Part shown: piece by piece, positions 12,170-23,493 of the stretch
How positions within the stretch are numbered: the stretch's first letter is position 1
Layout of the letters: each line of letters begins with the position of its first letter
Assembly (NCBI RefSeq): GCF_000715075.1
Contig: NC_134082.1
Location: 140,108,948-140,172,947 of the forward strand
Origin: Nicotiana tabacum
Taxonomy: Eukaryota > Streptophyta > Magnoliopsida > Solanales > Solanaceae
Reading direction: 5' to 3'
Length of the DNA stretch: 64,000 bases
Position numbers and translations under genes: made by a program
Notes under the pieces: generated by a model
Told to the model about the DNA's origin: nothing
What the model saw: only the letters and a program-made list of their open reading frames with translations
The model's database searches: none

Positions 12170-12650
12170 ATTTCAACATATTGTGATACAGACTAGGCTG
12201 CTTATCCATTTTCAAGGAAATCTATTTCAGGTTATTTAGTCAAGTTTGGAGACTCCTTAATATCGTGAAAATCAAAGAAACAAACTACAGTTTCTAGAAG
12301 CTTAGCAGAAGCTGAGTATAGAAGTCTTGCAACAGTTGTGGCAGAGCTTATTTGGTTAATTGGATTGCTAAAGGAAGTGGGAGTTGATATCAAGCTACTA
12401 GTTGAAGTGTTTAGTGATAGAAAAGCTGCAATACAGATTGCAGCCAATCCAGTTTATCACGAAAGAACAAAGCACATCGAGATTGACTGTCACTTCATCA
12501 GGGAAAAAAATTATGCAAGGGCTAATCAAAACAACATACATATCTACCAAATAGCAGCTATCTGATATTTTAACCAAAGGTCTTAACAAGGTGCAACATG
12601 AATATCTTTCTTCCAAGCTAGGTGTTCTCAATGTATTTTCAACACCTAGC
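12170..12650 (+). pseudogene. Copia RNase H end of pol
   Basis: Readable pieces are AEAEYRSLATVVAELIWL, VFSDRKAAIQIAANPVYHER, TKHIEIDCHFIREK and LSDILTKGLNKVQHEYL, the usual C-terminus of copia pol. A frameshift in the run of A bases near 12506 separates HFIREK from the final part. The piece ends just before the purine tract. Confidence 0.85.
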
Positions 12651-12661
12651 TTGAGGGGGAC
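12651..12661 (+). other. Polypurine tract of copia element
   Basis: TTGAGGGGGAC directly before the TG of the 3' LTR. Confidence 0.85.
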
Positions 12662-12922
12662 TGTAGAGAAATATATAACATAATCAAGAAGAAATGGCAG
12701 ATTGGTAATTTTATAAATGTTAGACTACTAATCCTAGTTGTTAGAGTCAGTTAAGTGGAGTATAATTATCTATCTATCTATCCATCTACCTATCTATCTA
12801 TGATTAAGTGAAATAAAAATTTATTCATTCTCTCCTTGCTCCATTCTTCCTCTCTCTGCTTCTTTCCCTTCTCTCTCGTCTTCTACCTTCTTCAAATTGG
12901 GTACAACTTAGCAATTACTTCA
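12662..12922 (+). repeat. 3' LTR of plus-strand copia element
   Basis: Mate of 7663-7982. It lacks one TTAGTTAG-type duplication and carries (ATCT)n at about 12764-12800 where the 5' copy has (CT)n(AT)n. It ends CAATTACTTCA before the ATTCT duplication. Confidence 0.95.
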
Positions 12923-12927
12923 ATTCT

Positions 12928-13917
12928 TAATCAGATGTCTTGAGTTCGAATTTTGAAAATAGTCATCTTTTGGGAGGGTTCTACTCCAAAAGTGGGACTC
13001 ATGTGAGACCAATTCGATCTCAATAGTCGTTTATGTTAAAGCTTTTGGTGACCAATGTAAGCCCAAGAGCTGAATTAGCAATTTTTTTTTTTCTGAATAT
13101 AGCAAATGGGAGTAGTACTTATTCAAGCTGAAGGACAGCTATAAAGAAAACTAAACTAAAATTTCAAAATGCATCCTGTTCAAATACCAGAGGTAGTTGG
13201 TTTATGTGTAGGGGCAACATTTCTTTTTGGCAGAATAAAAGATAAATTATTGTATTTGTCGACAGTCCGATACAAGCTACAAAACGGGGAAGATTTAGGA
13301 CATACCTCATTACCAAATGGCCAATTTGTGGCTTCAGCAACAAAGAGCCCAGTAGCACAGAGCATAGAGCCCGTTTACGTTCTGGGCTTTGTCCTATCCT
13401 AATATGGGCTATGAACATTTGATTAGTTACACTCCTAGTTACATATAGGGACATTTTCATATATACCCCACTTTTGGGGCCATCATTAAAGTTATATTCG
13501 AATTGTACAAAAAAAAAGTTAAAGTGTACCTGCTCGGATCTGAAATAGTTCAATCTCTTCAATGCAACTTTAGAAATTCGAATTTGAAGTAGTTCAATTT
13601 CTTCAATGCAACTTTAGAAATAAAAGGAAAAATGTCCAAATATACCCCTCTACTTTAATATATTGTTCACATGTATCGACCCATAACCCGTTTAACCAAA
13701 AAATCCATTATACAAATAGAATATACCCAAATTTTTGCACGGGAAACGCTCAAAACTCATCAGAGAGAAACCGAGAAGTGCCATGTCTTAGGGTTTTGCT
13801 GCCAAAATTTCTAAAAATCAAGTGGGTTCCTAAAAATCAATTGATAGCTCTATAATTTTCCTTTCCCTCTCATCTTTTCTCTGGTTTTCTTTCTAAGTTG
13901 AGTGCGATTAGCTTGTC
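12928..13917. other. Spacer without a recognised gene
   Basis: Contains a T-run at 13082-13092 that could be the tail of a small retroposon, a 77-codon open frame at 13169-13402 with no motif I recognise, and a short tandem duplication at 13540-13621. Confidence 0.45.
13540..13621. repeat. Short direct duplication, about 46 bp period
   Basis: The phrase TAGTTCAATYTCTTCAATGC followed by AACTTTAGAAA occurs twice, about 46 bp apart, with a few differences. Confidence 0.8.
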
Positions 13918-13919
13918 AA

Positions 13920-14276
13920 ATGTCACAAAATAGTTGTTCGTCAAGAGGAGGTGCCGTGTGTTCTGGTTGCCAACCACTTTACTTTCAGCACTCCTTCTAA
14001 TTCGGGGAGGAGATTTTACAAATGTCCTAGGCCAAATGTATGCCACTTCATTTATAAAGTTGACATCCTTTTCACCTTTTAATTGTACTGATTTTTTCAC
14101 TCTTATTAAACGTAATTTTTTTGGTATTCCTTTAATGTTGCTAACACTAAGTTGTTTGGATTGTGCTCGATAGTTTATTTCATGTGGTTATTGGGAATGG
14201 GAAGACGAAGTATACCTCGATAAATTTAATTATAATAAGAGATTTAAAGTTGTCATTGGATACCGTTAAGATTGAA
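13920..14276 (+). pseudogene. GRF zinc-finger gene relic with one intron
   Basis: An ATG at 13920 opens MSQNSCSSRGGAVCSGC. After a frame change comes NSGRRFYKCPRPN (about 13999-14037), the hallmark of the GRF zinc finger (a short C/H/C DNA- or RNA-binding domain). A GT at 14038 and an AG at 14172-14173 would remove 136 bases; the reading then continues FISCGYWEWEDEVYLDKF, which fits the second half of the GRF motif (C-x-x-W-x-x-E), and stops near 14276. Such small GRF proteins are common in plants, often amplified with transposons. The frameshift before the motif argues for a pseudogene. No promoter was identified. Confidence 0.5.
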
Positions 14277-17200
14277 CGAGACAATTTGAAGGAAAAGTTG
14301 TTACATTGGATGATATTAACATGTTGTCGCGCCCCCTTTTTCCTCGCGGGATTCGGGTTTTGACATTCATTGGGAACAACTCATTTTCTTTTAGGAATTG
14401 GATATTTGAATTTGAAGAGTCGCCACCTAACAGATTTAAGGTGCGTTAGGGCACCTACAACAAATAACTCATCAAACCGGTTTGCATTACCAGAGATTGG
14501 GTAAGGTCTCGAAATAACCTTGAGGGGAAGGTGTTAGGCACCCCTCGCGGTCCACAATGGTGGGTCCCGGCCGAACTCAATTATGTGAATTAATCATTTA
14601 ACAAATAGGCAGTCTAAGCACACATATAAGATAAAGAAAATTTGACAGATAAGCAGTCTAAGAACACATATGTAAATAAGATGAGGGAAGTCCTAGGTTT
14701 GTTAGCCTATAGGATCACATCTGTTCAATACCCGATAAGCCTTCCTCAACTAGAAGGGTTACACGTGACATTGGTACACAGGTCATCATATCTTTTACTA
14801 CCCAATTATCCTCCCCTTGGTCATAGCCTAAAGCGTTCTAACAACCTTAAGATGTATCCTATGCGTGCACTACCCGTCCCTTTACTTATATAGTCCTAGA
14901 GGTATTTTAGGACTTCTAGTTAAGATGGATCTAGACTCTACTACAGTAATTAAAAGGAGAAAACTTTAGGCGACAAGCAAAACACGTAGGACTGGACCAA
15001 GAATAGATCAATTAAAAGGTTCACATTTTACCTCTACAAATAGAGCAAGTAAGTGCACGTCTCAAATAACAGATTTCAGATATTTCAGAAAGGCCTTAGA
15101 ACAGGATATCTAGGTGAGCATGACAAACAAAGAATATGTAGCATTGTGTTAAGGCGAAGTGATATAGACCTATTCAGTTTGCCTACTGAATTTTTAGAAC
15201 CTGCTGAATCTGGGCAGTCACAAACAAGCAAAGCATAGTTTCATAGTTTTCATTAGACCTTGATTACCTATAGGCTTGCCTAGGTGTGGATCAGTAATAC
15301 CCTATAAATATGTTGTCTAAATACAATCAGAATTCTGGAATCAGTTTAAAACAAATTGAACTTATTAAGTTTTATAGGCACGCTGGTCTAGTGCTGAATA
15401 TTACATTACTGAACTGATTTATACACACTTATCTCTATGACATCTAAGTATTGGGATTGGTTTTTAAATAATTTTTTATAAACGGGATAGTTATTGATGC
15501 AGACATGGTTTAAAGTGAACACAAATACAGTCATAAAGCAGGATCTCTAATGTACAAAGACGAGACGTTTTTTATTTGGCAGAATTATAGGATTAACTTA
15601 ATAAAGTGATTCCTAGATGATTATGATTATGCAGCAATAAAATTTGTAACAAATGAGATAGTGAGCTTATAACATGTTGTCTAGTATGCCCAGTGATCCT
15701 AGAAGCATGGTTTCTGATGCAGGTAAAACATAGTGTAAACCTAAAGCACGATATCTCATGCAAGCAAGCATAGTATAGACCTAAAGCATAATTTCTAATA
15801 CAAGTAAGCATAATGTAGACCTAAAAACATGATTTCTACCTGGTTTCTCCACAAAAATCATATAAGAATCCCTCATTTTTACTAATTTCCCCCAATATCT
15901 ATTTACAAAGATTATTATTACAGACCAACATTAATAATAAATTACAGAAGTAAAATTGCTACAACTATAGGGAGCTTGAATATAGGCCCAAAGGATAAAC
16001 CCGGCAAACCAGGCCTTCAAATAGTCTCAAATGCCACATCTCATCTCATAGTGTCAGGGAGGGTATCTTAATGTGTCAAAGTTCCCAAGGGCATCAAAGA
16101 CCCAGAGCAGTGCTCACACCAAAGCCCCCTTTAAAGATTACAACTTGTGCAGTGTGGAATAGCCAGCCCCAATATGTCAAAGTTTTAGAGGGATCTCATG
16201 GATTCCAAAGCAATGCTCAAACTGGAGGGGCAGAACCCTAAATGTTCTAAGAATTTGAAGTGGATAGTGATTTACAAGAGTGGTTTTGAGAAAAACAGTT
16301 TTAGCAAACAGAGCCACTCAATTCCTGGAACTTAGGCAAAGGTTCCAGCAAACAAACAACATTCAGAAATTACTTAAGTCAGATACTACTAAGTGACCAA
16401 ACACAAGGCAAGGCATGCTAAGGATCAAACAACCACATGCAAAAGGGAAGTATGGATTGGGAGTAGTGAATATTCAGAACAGGCAGCTGGGTGAGAGGTA
16501 ATAGACATAGATCCAATTTAGACATGGATAAACATACAAATCTATATTTACTTAAAACAAAGAAAGTCAGCCATGAGATTTTGCCATGTGTCACGTGCAT
16601 AAAATGCCATGTAGCATTTTAAGGATAAATTAGTTAATTTAGGTAAAAGTAGTTTCTCTTTTTAAATTTTGAATTTGAAAATAATTAATTAGCTATTCTA
16701 TATCTTAAAGAAAAAATAGTTTCTACTGTTTTATTGGAAAACTATAGCACTTCAATCCCACGCCATTAGTTAGTTAAGTGAAATTACTTTCTTTTTTTAT
16801 TCAAAAAAAACTTATTAGTTAGTTTTTTTTATTAAAGAACCAATATTTTTTATAAGAAAGAGGAATTGGGAATTCGGCACTTCAGACCCACGACCTTCCT
16901 TCGCATATTTGCCCTAGAAATAGCAATCCTACAAATTCGGCTTCTATCCCATGGTCTCTCACCACGATTTCAACTTCTCACCCACGAATTCTTCTATCCT
17001 ACATTCTTTACATTCTCACTAACATGATTTCACAATTTTCTCAATTCAATTTTCTACTTTTACAATATATACTTTTATTCTTTCTCCCTTGTGTGCATAT
17101 CAAACAACAATTGTTGACTACAAGTGGTGATGGATATGATTTGTATTTCATCAACAGTCTTTATTACAGTTGAGATTGTATTTCCGGAACAAATTTTCCT

Positions 17201-17336
17201 CTGAAGTTTGTTGACGGTGTAACTCCTATGGCATCTGTTGTTTACCAATCATAGGGTTATACCACAAATTCTTGCTGATGATTTGTTGGAGTTTGTACTA
17301 ATATTTATAAATACCTCTGTCTATTTTCAGGACTTA

Positions 17337-18016
17337 ATGGCGGCTTAAATAAATTTTGTTAGCAAAATTAACAGCAAGTCAATGAATTGGAAATTAAAGA
17401 TTCGTGTTGTCAAATTTTGGGAAAATCCAGATCCCGACAGACCTGATACCCCTTTTCCTATTGAGATTATTCTGATGGATGAAAAAGTATTGTTTTAAAC
17501 TTTATGATTATTTTCTATTTTGCATTGTTTACATATGCATAAGCACATTACAGTTATACACAAAGTAACTTAGTCATTTTAACTAATTGACTATTTTTTA
17601 GGGCGACCGCATTCACGCAAGTATTGGCAGGTCTTTTATCCAAAGGTTCAAACAACAAATTAAGGAAATGGGTTTGTACATCATGAAGAATTTCTTGGTT
17701 TGTCCAAATAATATGAAGCTAAAGACCAAAGACCACAAGTTTAAGTTGATGCTCACGCATAAGACCACTGTTGAGGAAATACATTATCCACATTTCAACA
17801 TGTGTATCTTCAAATTTAAAACCAATGAATAGCTGACAAATCCCCAGAAATTTGACCATACTAAGCTATTCGGTAATTAAGTTTCTCTCATTTTTTCAAC
17901 TTTTATTTTACTTTTAATTATTTATTATATGAGTGCTAAGTGAGAAGTAATTCAATATAACTAAAAATGGCAGTGAAGTAGTTGCCAAAAAAAACTTTCC
18001 CTATTGCTGAAGTATG
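17337..18016 (+). pseudogene. RPA-like (DUF223/OB-fold) fragment in Helitron
   Basis: An ATG at 17337 meets a stop three codons on (TAA), then the frame reads MNWKLKIRVVKFWENPDPD and PIEIILMDEK to 17486, where a GT donor follows. The acceptor AG at 17600-17601 leads into GDRIHASIGRSFIQRFKQQI and onward through EMGLYIMKNFLVCPNN to 17872, with a TAG about 14 codons before the exon end; another GT follows. A third exon-like piece (EVVAKKNFPY) starts after the AG at 17972-17973. This pattern fits the N-terminal OB-fold of plant replication protein A 70-kDa-like proteins, which bind single-stranded DNA and are often carried by plant Helitrons. The stops make it a pseudogene. Confidence 0.8.
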
Positions 18017-18063
18017 TAAATACTACTTGATAAACTAGCCAAATTTTCACTTTTCCAAGTAGG

Positions 18064-18420
18064 CTGATGCTTTGGAGACTGGAGAGAGTTCACATAGAGA
18101 TGTTTGGCAACTATGTCTTACTGCCAATCTGCATGAGTTAATCGTTCTATTTTGTATAGACTCAGTAAAGAGGTACTCACTCATCTTTTTACTGTCATAA
18201 TATTTGTGCTTGAGCATGCAACTACAACTTTACTTTTTCCTCTAGCTGTAAAAAATATAACAAATTTTCTTTCTTAAAAGTTTGTTCAAAACTTAAACTC
18301 AGTAGATACCTATTAGATGAAGCTCAATTGATGCAAGACATAGCATTAGAATTTGGTATTGAATGAAATTCCACGGCTTTAGAGCGGAAGCTTTACATTC
18401 CACTTATATTAGAACAAGTA
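18064..18420 (+). other. Unidentified exon-like stretches in Helitron
   Basis: 18064-18173 reads openly as ADALETGESSHRDVW followed by QLCLTANLHELIVLF and ends at a GTACTCAC donor-like site. 18304-18360 reads YLLDEAQLMQDIALEFGIE and then a stop. I do not recognise the source genes; they may be further RPA exons or other captured sequence. Confidence 0.35.
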
Positions 18421-19001
18421 AGCATTGAGTAGAACTCATAATCTTCTTTGTTCTTGCATCTAAGCCAACTTAAATTGTTGTTTAAAAGTAAATTTGAACA
18501 GTAAATAATTGAAAGTAGCTTTAATTCATAAAGTCTTATTCCTTAAGTCAAGTATTTAACAAAATAGAGAAATGCACTTATGTTGTAGAATGTGGAACCT
18601 ACGACAAGTCAAAACTCTTAAAATAATTAGTACTTGATCCCAAACTAAAATATAAAGTCTATCACAAATTGATAGATTTAAGATAATCATAATATCTTTT
18701 TTTCTTCTTTTTTTGATCCATCATTAGCACTGGAGAATTTTCAACATTCTACAACATAAGTGCCTTTTTCTATATTTAAAATCTGTTTGCACATGGTCTT
18801 CTCTTCAATTTTTTCTGTATCAACATTCCTGCAATTTTATATTTGAAGGTTGACTGATGAGTAGAAACTAAGAATAGATCAACTGCTATTTTTAATCTTG
18901 ATAGATCAACATGTTTGTTGATATGATGAACACGCTTTGATTATTACGTATTTGGTTTTACTGAATTTTATTATGTACAACTTATATTTTAATTTTTTCA
19001 G

Positions 19002-19505
19002 GCGTGGGTAAGAGTTGCCTCCTTTTACATTTCTCAGATGGCTCCTTCACCACCATCTTTATCACTATTATTGGTTAGTTATCCTCTCATTTTTTTTTCT
19101 TGACATTCTACGATTTTTATTTTCATATCTTGGTATTTTTCTTATACTGCTTGTGTTTAAATCCTAAAGAAAAATATATAGATGTAACTTCTTACAAGTG
19201 GAACTTCATAATAAGATAGGATTCTCATTGAATAGCAGAGAACCTCTTAAACTTAAATGTAAATCATGAAAATGTTCAGTAACATGGTCTCCAGCAGCAT
19301 TAAGAATATTAAGGTCCTCTATAAATAACATGAGTATTGATATTTAGATGTTTTTTCTTTCCTTTTCTGCCAATTTATTCCAATTCAAAAATATTCTTTC
19401 ACAGTATTGATTTCAAGGTAAGGACCATATAACTTGATGGCAAATGAATCAAACTACAAATTTGGGATACTGCTGGCCAGGAGTGGTTCCGGACAATTAC
19501 AACAG
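19002..19505 (+). pseudogene. Rab GTPase (RabE/Rab8-type) fragment captured by Helitron
   Basis: Exon 19002-19073 follows an AG acceptor and reads [16 protein letters not shown] then TTIFITIIG: the P-loop (G1) and switch I of a Rab GTPase. A GT donor follows. The second exon, 19405-19505, reads IDFKVRTI, stop, LDGK, stop, IKLQIWDTAGQEWFRTITT, which holds the G3 motif WDTAGQE; a GT donor follows. Exon borders and the SDGSFTT signature match the RabE1/Rab8 group, whose members drive secretory vesicle traffic. The first exon, the rest of the GTPase fold and the prenylated tail are absent, and two in-frame stops are present, so this is a captured, dead fragment. Confidence 0.9.
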
Positions 19506-20583
19506 GTATATATGTAGGCTTTTGTAGTTAATGGTTTGCCTAAAACATAGACCATGTCAGTTCTTTATATGCTGCCTTTAAGTTGAGCATGCATCCTTCA
19601 TGAATACTCAGCTTTCTCTTTTGTAATGTAGGTTTCTGCAGTTAATTGAGAGAAACATATACCTTTGAATGACTGGCATTAACGATATGTAAAAGAGAGC
19701 AAACAATTATCGTGAAGTCAACTGAAATGTGCGATATTGAGCTGCAATTATGGACGATGTGTATATGAACTGGAAGTGAATTTCAAAAAATCTACTTTAG
19801 CTTTTGGCTTATCACAGTTACCCAACCTTCTCAGCTAATCATGTTTTTGTGCATAAATATTGGTGGTCCCTAGTATAGAAATTCATATATTTATTTTTTG
19901 ATTTAATTCTTTTGATTATGATCGCTAAATTTAGTCTACAATAAAGACCTATTTCTACTATATCATTTTTTTCCTTTGAAAATATCTACGCATCGCACGG
20001 GTACGTATACTAGTTTGCTGAAAAGCAAGAACCCATAATTCTAATTAAACAGAAATAAACATGCTATTGTAGTAAACACATATATATGGGAGCAGTAGGC
20101 ATGCTAGTGCAATAAACACATAGATTGAACATTAATGAACATGCTAGGAAACACATAGTTGAACATACAGATTGAGCAGAAGTAACCACATAGACTAGAC
20201 AGAAGCAATCATGTTAGTAAACACATGGATTATACTGAAGTAATATGCTTGGTAAACATATGGATTTAAACAAAAATATACAAGCTGATAGATACACAGA
20301 TTCCAATAGAGATAAACATGCTGGTAAACAGATGGATTTAAACAGAAGTAAACATGCTAATAAACACACAGGTTAATCGAATGACAATAGTAAAGGCATA
20401 CCAATTGGGAATTCACAATAAAAGAATGAAGTAAAGAAGATCAAAGATCTAGTCTTGGCTTCCAGCCGACTAGATAGTGCAACAGAAAGTAGAAGTAGAT
20501 TGCAATAGAGAGAGAGCAAACAATTTTAAGTGTCAGTGTTGTGTGAACTATTGTTCGTGTCCTTGAAAGGTAAAACAAGAGTG

Positions 20584-20592
20584 TATATATAA
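20584..20592 (-). promoter_or_regulatory. Probable TATA box in B 3' LTR
   Basis: The minus strand reads TTATATATA, followed downstream by a CT-rich stretch (TTGCTCTCTCTC). The same feature lies in the other LTR at 60271-60279. Placement as the LTR promoter is inference. Confidence 0.45.
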
Positions 20593-22567
20593 CACTTAGA
20601 GAGTAGAGCAAATAAGGTAAAGGGAATTAGAAGTCAATCAATTAGGGGGCAATCAAAATAATTACAGAAATCAATTCATTTAAGGGAGTCTGGAATAGAC
20701 CCCTTAATTAGGGGTAATCACGTAACAAAAAAAAAGGTTAATTAGGGTAAGGAATCCAAATCATACCAAATAGGGAATCAATAAGTATTCCCAAAACCAT
20801 ACATATAACTTATTAAGGCAAGGAAGGTAAATATTGTAAATAAGGTAAGAGAAATAATCAAATAATCAATCAAGTTTGATAGTGATAGAAAATTAGGGGA
20901 AAATAACTCTGATTGAGTTTCAAATAAGGCAAGTAGTGGGTTTAACAATCAATTAGGGTTAGAACCCATAAATCAAGCAATCAATCACACGAATAAGGCA
21001 ATCATAGGTAATTAGAGACCAATCAAGGGTCAATCAACCCATTAATAGGCAGGAGACGCCAATTAGGAACCTCTGGATTAAGGAAAGCAAGTAGAAATCA
21101 ATAAATTATTTCAGCAAGCGATGAAACCCTAGATAATTTAGTTAATTAGTCAATTATTCAAACAATAACGGATAAAAATATTGAAATCAAACAATGAACA
21201 GTAAAACAATCAAGCCTAGAACATAGTCATTATAGAAAGATTAAACAAAACATGAGAAATTCAGAAAACCCTTTGCAAAAATAGACGAAGTAGAAACCCT
21301 AACTTTTAAAAATACTTAGAGTTGATTAACAGTAGGAAATCAGAAAATTATTAAGGAAAACGATCATGAAACTTGAAAACACTTCAGATACATAGAGGTC
21401 CGACCAATAAATAACGAGAAAACCAAACCCTAATATAACAAAGTGCTTAAAAATCGATTAACAGTAAAGAAATGGGAGAACTTTTAAAGAAAAGTTGTTT
21501 ACGGAATCAGAATCGCTTCAAATCTACAAGGATCTGGGTAGATTCATGTCCGAATTAGGGTTTTGAAGAAAAATAAAAGGGCTAAAGAGAATCAGGCCTT
21601 GAACCAGAGATTTGAACCACAAACATCGAGATGGTAACACTCACACACCATAAACGGACCCTTGAAGAGTCTCGAACAAGATCTGGATAGATTTCTTCGA
21701 GATCTTTCCATGAAATAACAAAATTGGGCAACCAGGAAAAGTAGGAGACCGGCAGGAGTCTCAAACAGCCATGGGAATCCATGAAATGGGTAGGAATCGA
21801 AGATATTAGAGCTGGTTTCAGGTGGCGGCGATTAGGGTTAGGGTGGGGTCTCAGAAAGAATGGAGATGAGAGGATTTTAGGGCAGCTGAACGGGAGAAGT
21901 GATTAGGGTTTAGGGGTCTTTTGGAATAAAAAAGGAAAGGGTGAACGATGGCCGTTGATTTCTGTGATCAACGACCAAGATCAAAAGGGGTTTGGGGCCG
22001 GGTAGAGTCTTTAGGTTTAGGCTGGGGTGGACTTGGGCCTGTTTCTAATTGGATTGCGATTGGGGAATTGAAATTGGGCTGGTATAATAGGCTAGGTCCG
22101 AAAAAATAAAAAGGGGCTATTTGTAAAATACCCATTTAATTGATAAAAACAATTTTAAAAAATAATTAACAAAAATATAAAAATGATTTTCATGCCTAGA
22201 AATATTTTAAAATAATTAATTAGTATTTAAAAAATACAAAAAGCTATTTTCTATTAAAATAATGTAATAATTCATGTATGAGCTATAATTGTAAAGTTAA
22301 CACAATTATAACCCCAAAAATGCAAATATGGCTTGTGAAACAAATAAAACTTAGTACAAATGCAAATGATGAAATTAAGCCACAAAATTATTATAAAACT
22401 ATTTTTATGCAATTAGTAATTGTTAATGTAAATAAAAAATACTTGGGTAAATTAATTAAAACCTTTAAAAATGCAAAAATTATGAAAAAATATTAATTGA
22501 TATTAATGCATAGTTTTGGAGGTATATATTCATTTTAAAAAATATTATAGGGAAAAATTGGGTATCA

Positions 22568-22584
22568 GCAGCTTCCCTTCTTTA
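22568..22584 (-). other. Polypurine tract of element B
   Basis: On the sense strand AAAGAAGGGAAGCTGC directly precedes the LTR start TGATACCC. The PPT of element A (AAAGAGGGGCAGC) is clearly related. Confidence 0.75.
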
Positions 22585-23196
22585 CCCGGAAAGAATGAAA
22601 GAGTTTTCGGGTAAAGAAATGATGACCAATTTTGAGCAATTGAGATGTATTGAAAAATAGAGGCCAGACCCTGGTCTTTGAGCTGCCTACATATCCCTGA
22701 CTTTATATGAATCAAGCCATGTGTAGTTCTAGACCCACCGATGAATGAAGCCGATGGAGTTGTTACAAGAATGGTGGCCAGTTTCAGCAAAGGTTCTTTT
22801 GCTAAGGGTAATGTCGGATGGAGTTATGGTTGCGAATATAGATGCAATGGATGTATTATAGGGCAGATAGCTGGATATCACGGAGTAGGATGGGTAACTG
22901 ATGAGAATCGGTTATGAATGGAAAAGTGAAAAATGACATGAGCGGAAACCAGAGCGAAGGCTGCTCCTGTTTGAAGAACGATTACATCCTGGATTACCTG
23001 CAAAACTTAAAACACAATGCATGCGAGTATATTTATAATTCAAATTCCCTTTGGACCATGAAAGATTGACTTTGGACATTGGAGATGACATCCTTAGACT
23101 ATGATGTCCTGGGCCATGAATTGTGAGATAGGGGATTCGCAGGCCATGAAATGATGCTCTCGGACCATGAAAATTGTGCCTCCGAACCATGACACC
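22585..23196 (-). other. Distal 3' untranslated region of B, up to the insertion of A
   Basis: Holds a decayed copy of the conserved GAACTACG/GATACGTAGGCA module (about 22673-22735, minus) and, at 23035-23196, a degenerate short repeat around the phrase GGACCATGAA. The repeat appears to continue past element A at 46231-46380. No coding frame of note. Confidence 0.65.
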
Positions 23197-23435
23197 TGTG
23201 AGCACGTGATTTTTGCCTCGCAAGAACTACTTCAAAAGAAATCACAAATAATTTTCTTTGTATACGATTTTGAATTTTTCGTGGCGTTTTATCTGTGCAT
23301 GTTTATTTTATTCTAATTAAAGAAAAATAAGAAAAATAGTAATATAGGTACATGTGTATTTAGGAATTAATGTTGCATTTGCGTAATTAATTAATCATTG
23401 GTTTATATAAAAGGATAAAATACAAAAAAAAATAA

Positions 23436-23438
<3 letters not shown>

Positions 23439-23487
<49 letters not shown>
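23439..23487. repeat. (TA)n microsatellite
   Basis: About 24 TA units inside the 5' LTR of A. The 3' LTR has unrelated sequence at the same place. Confidence 0.95.

Positions 23488-23493
<6 letters not shown>

Larger units (their letters stand above)
7658..12927 (+). mobile_element. Complete but dead Ty1/copia retrotransposon with TSD
   Basis: LTRs at 7663-7982 and 12662-12922 begin TGTAGAGAAA and end CAATTACTTCA. The 5 bases just outside, ATTCT at 7658-7662 and ATTCT at 12923-12927, match exactly, proving insertion as one unit. An initiator-Met PBS follows the 5' LTR and a GAGGGGGA purine tract precedes the 3' LTR. Gag, protease, integrase, RT and RNase H appear in copia order, with many stops and at least one deletion in the RT active site. 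The two LTRs differ in length (320 and 261 bp), mainly through microsatellite change. Confidence 0.96.
16541..20013 (+). mobile_element. Non-autonomous Helitron with captured gene pieces
   Basis: Begins TCTATATTTACTTAAAAC and ends GCACGGGTACGTATACTAG, matching the Helitron hallmarks of a 5' TC and a 3' CTAG preceded by a short GC-rich imperfect hairpin. The paralogous LTR at about 59710 lacks the insert: AAA|TTTG there versus AAA[insert]TTTG here, so the element sits between an A and a T with no target duplication, as Helitrons do. No Rep/helicase gene is present. It carries an RPA-like fragment (17337-18016) and a Rab GTPase fragment (19002-19505), plus exon-like stretches of unknown origin at 18064-18173 and 18304-18420. 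It moved after B was already in place. Confidence 0.93.
14322..22567 (-). repeat. 3' LTR of element B (split by a Helitron)
   Basis: Runs TGTTGTCGCGCCCC...GGGTATCA on the plus strand. It matches 57522-61126 closely, except for the 3473-bp Helitron. Without the Helitron the LTR is about 4.77 kb. The right border is set by the adjacent purine tract on the sense strand. No protein-coding frame is apparent; short ORFs in it (e.g. 14642-14893) recur in both copies but resemble nothing. Confidence 0.9.

Noticed and set aside
12935..13092. Possible tRNA-derived SINE ending in a T-run
   Set aside because: I could not find convincing A and B boxes or a target duplication; left as unassigned spacer.
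13169..13402. 77-codon open frame in non-transposon sequence
   Set aside because: No recognisable motif, no start context or splice signals that stand out, and antisense ORFs of equal length.
14642..14893. 83-codon ORF with a close copy at 57842-58093
   Set aside because: Both lie in the LTRs of B; similarity follows from LTR duplication.
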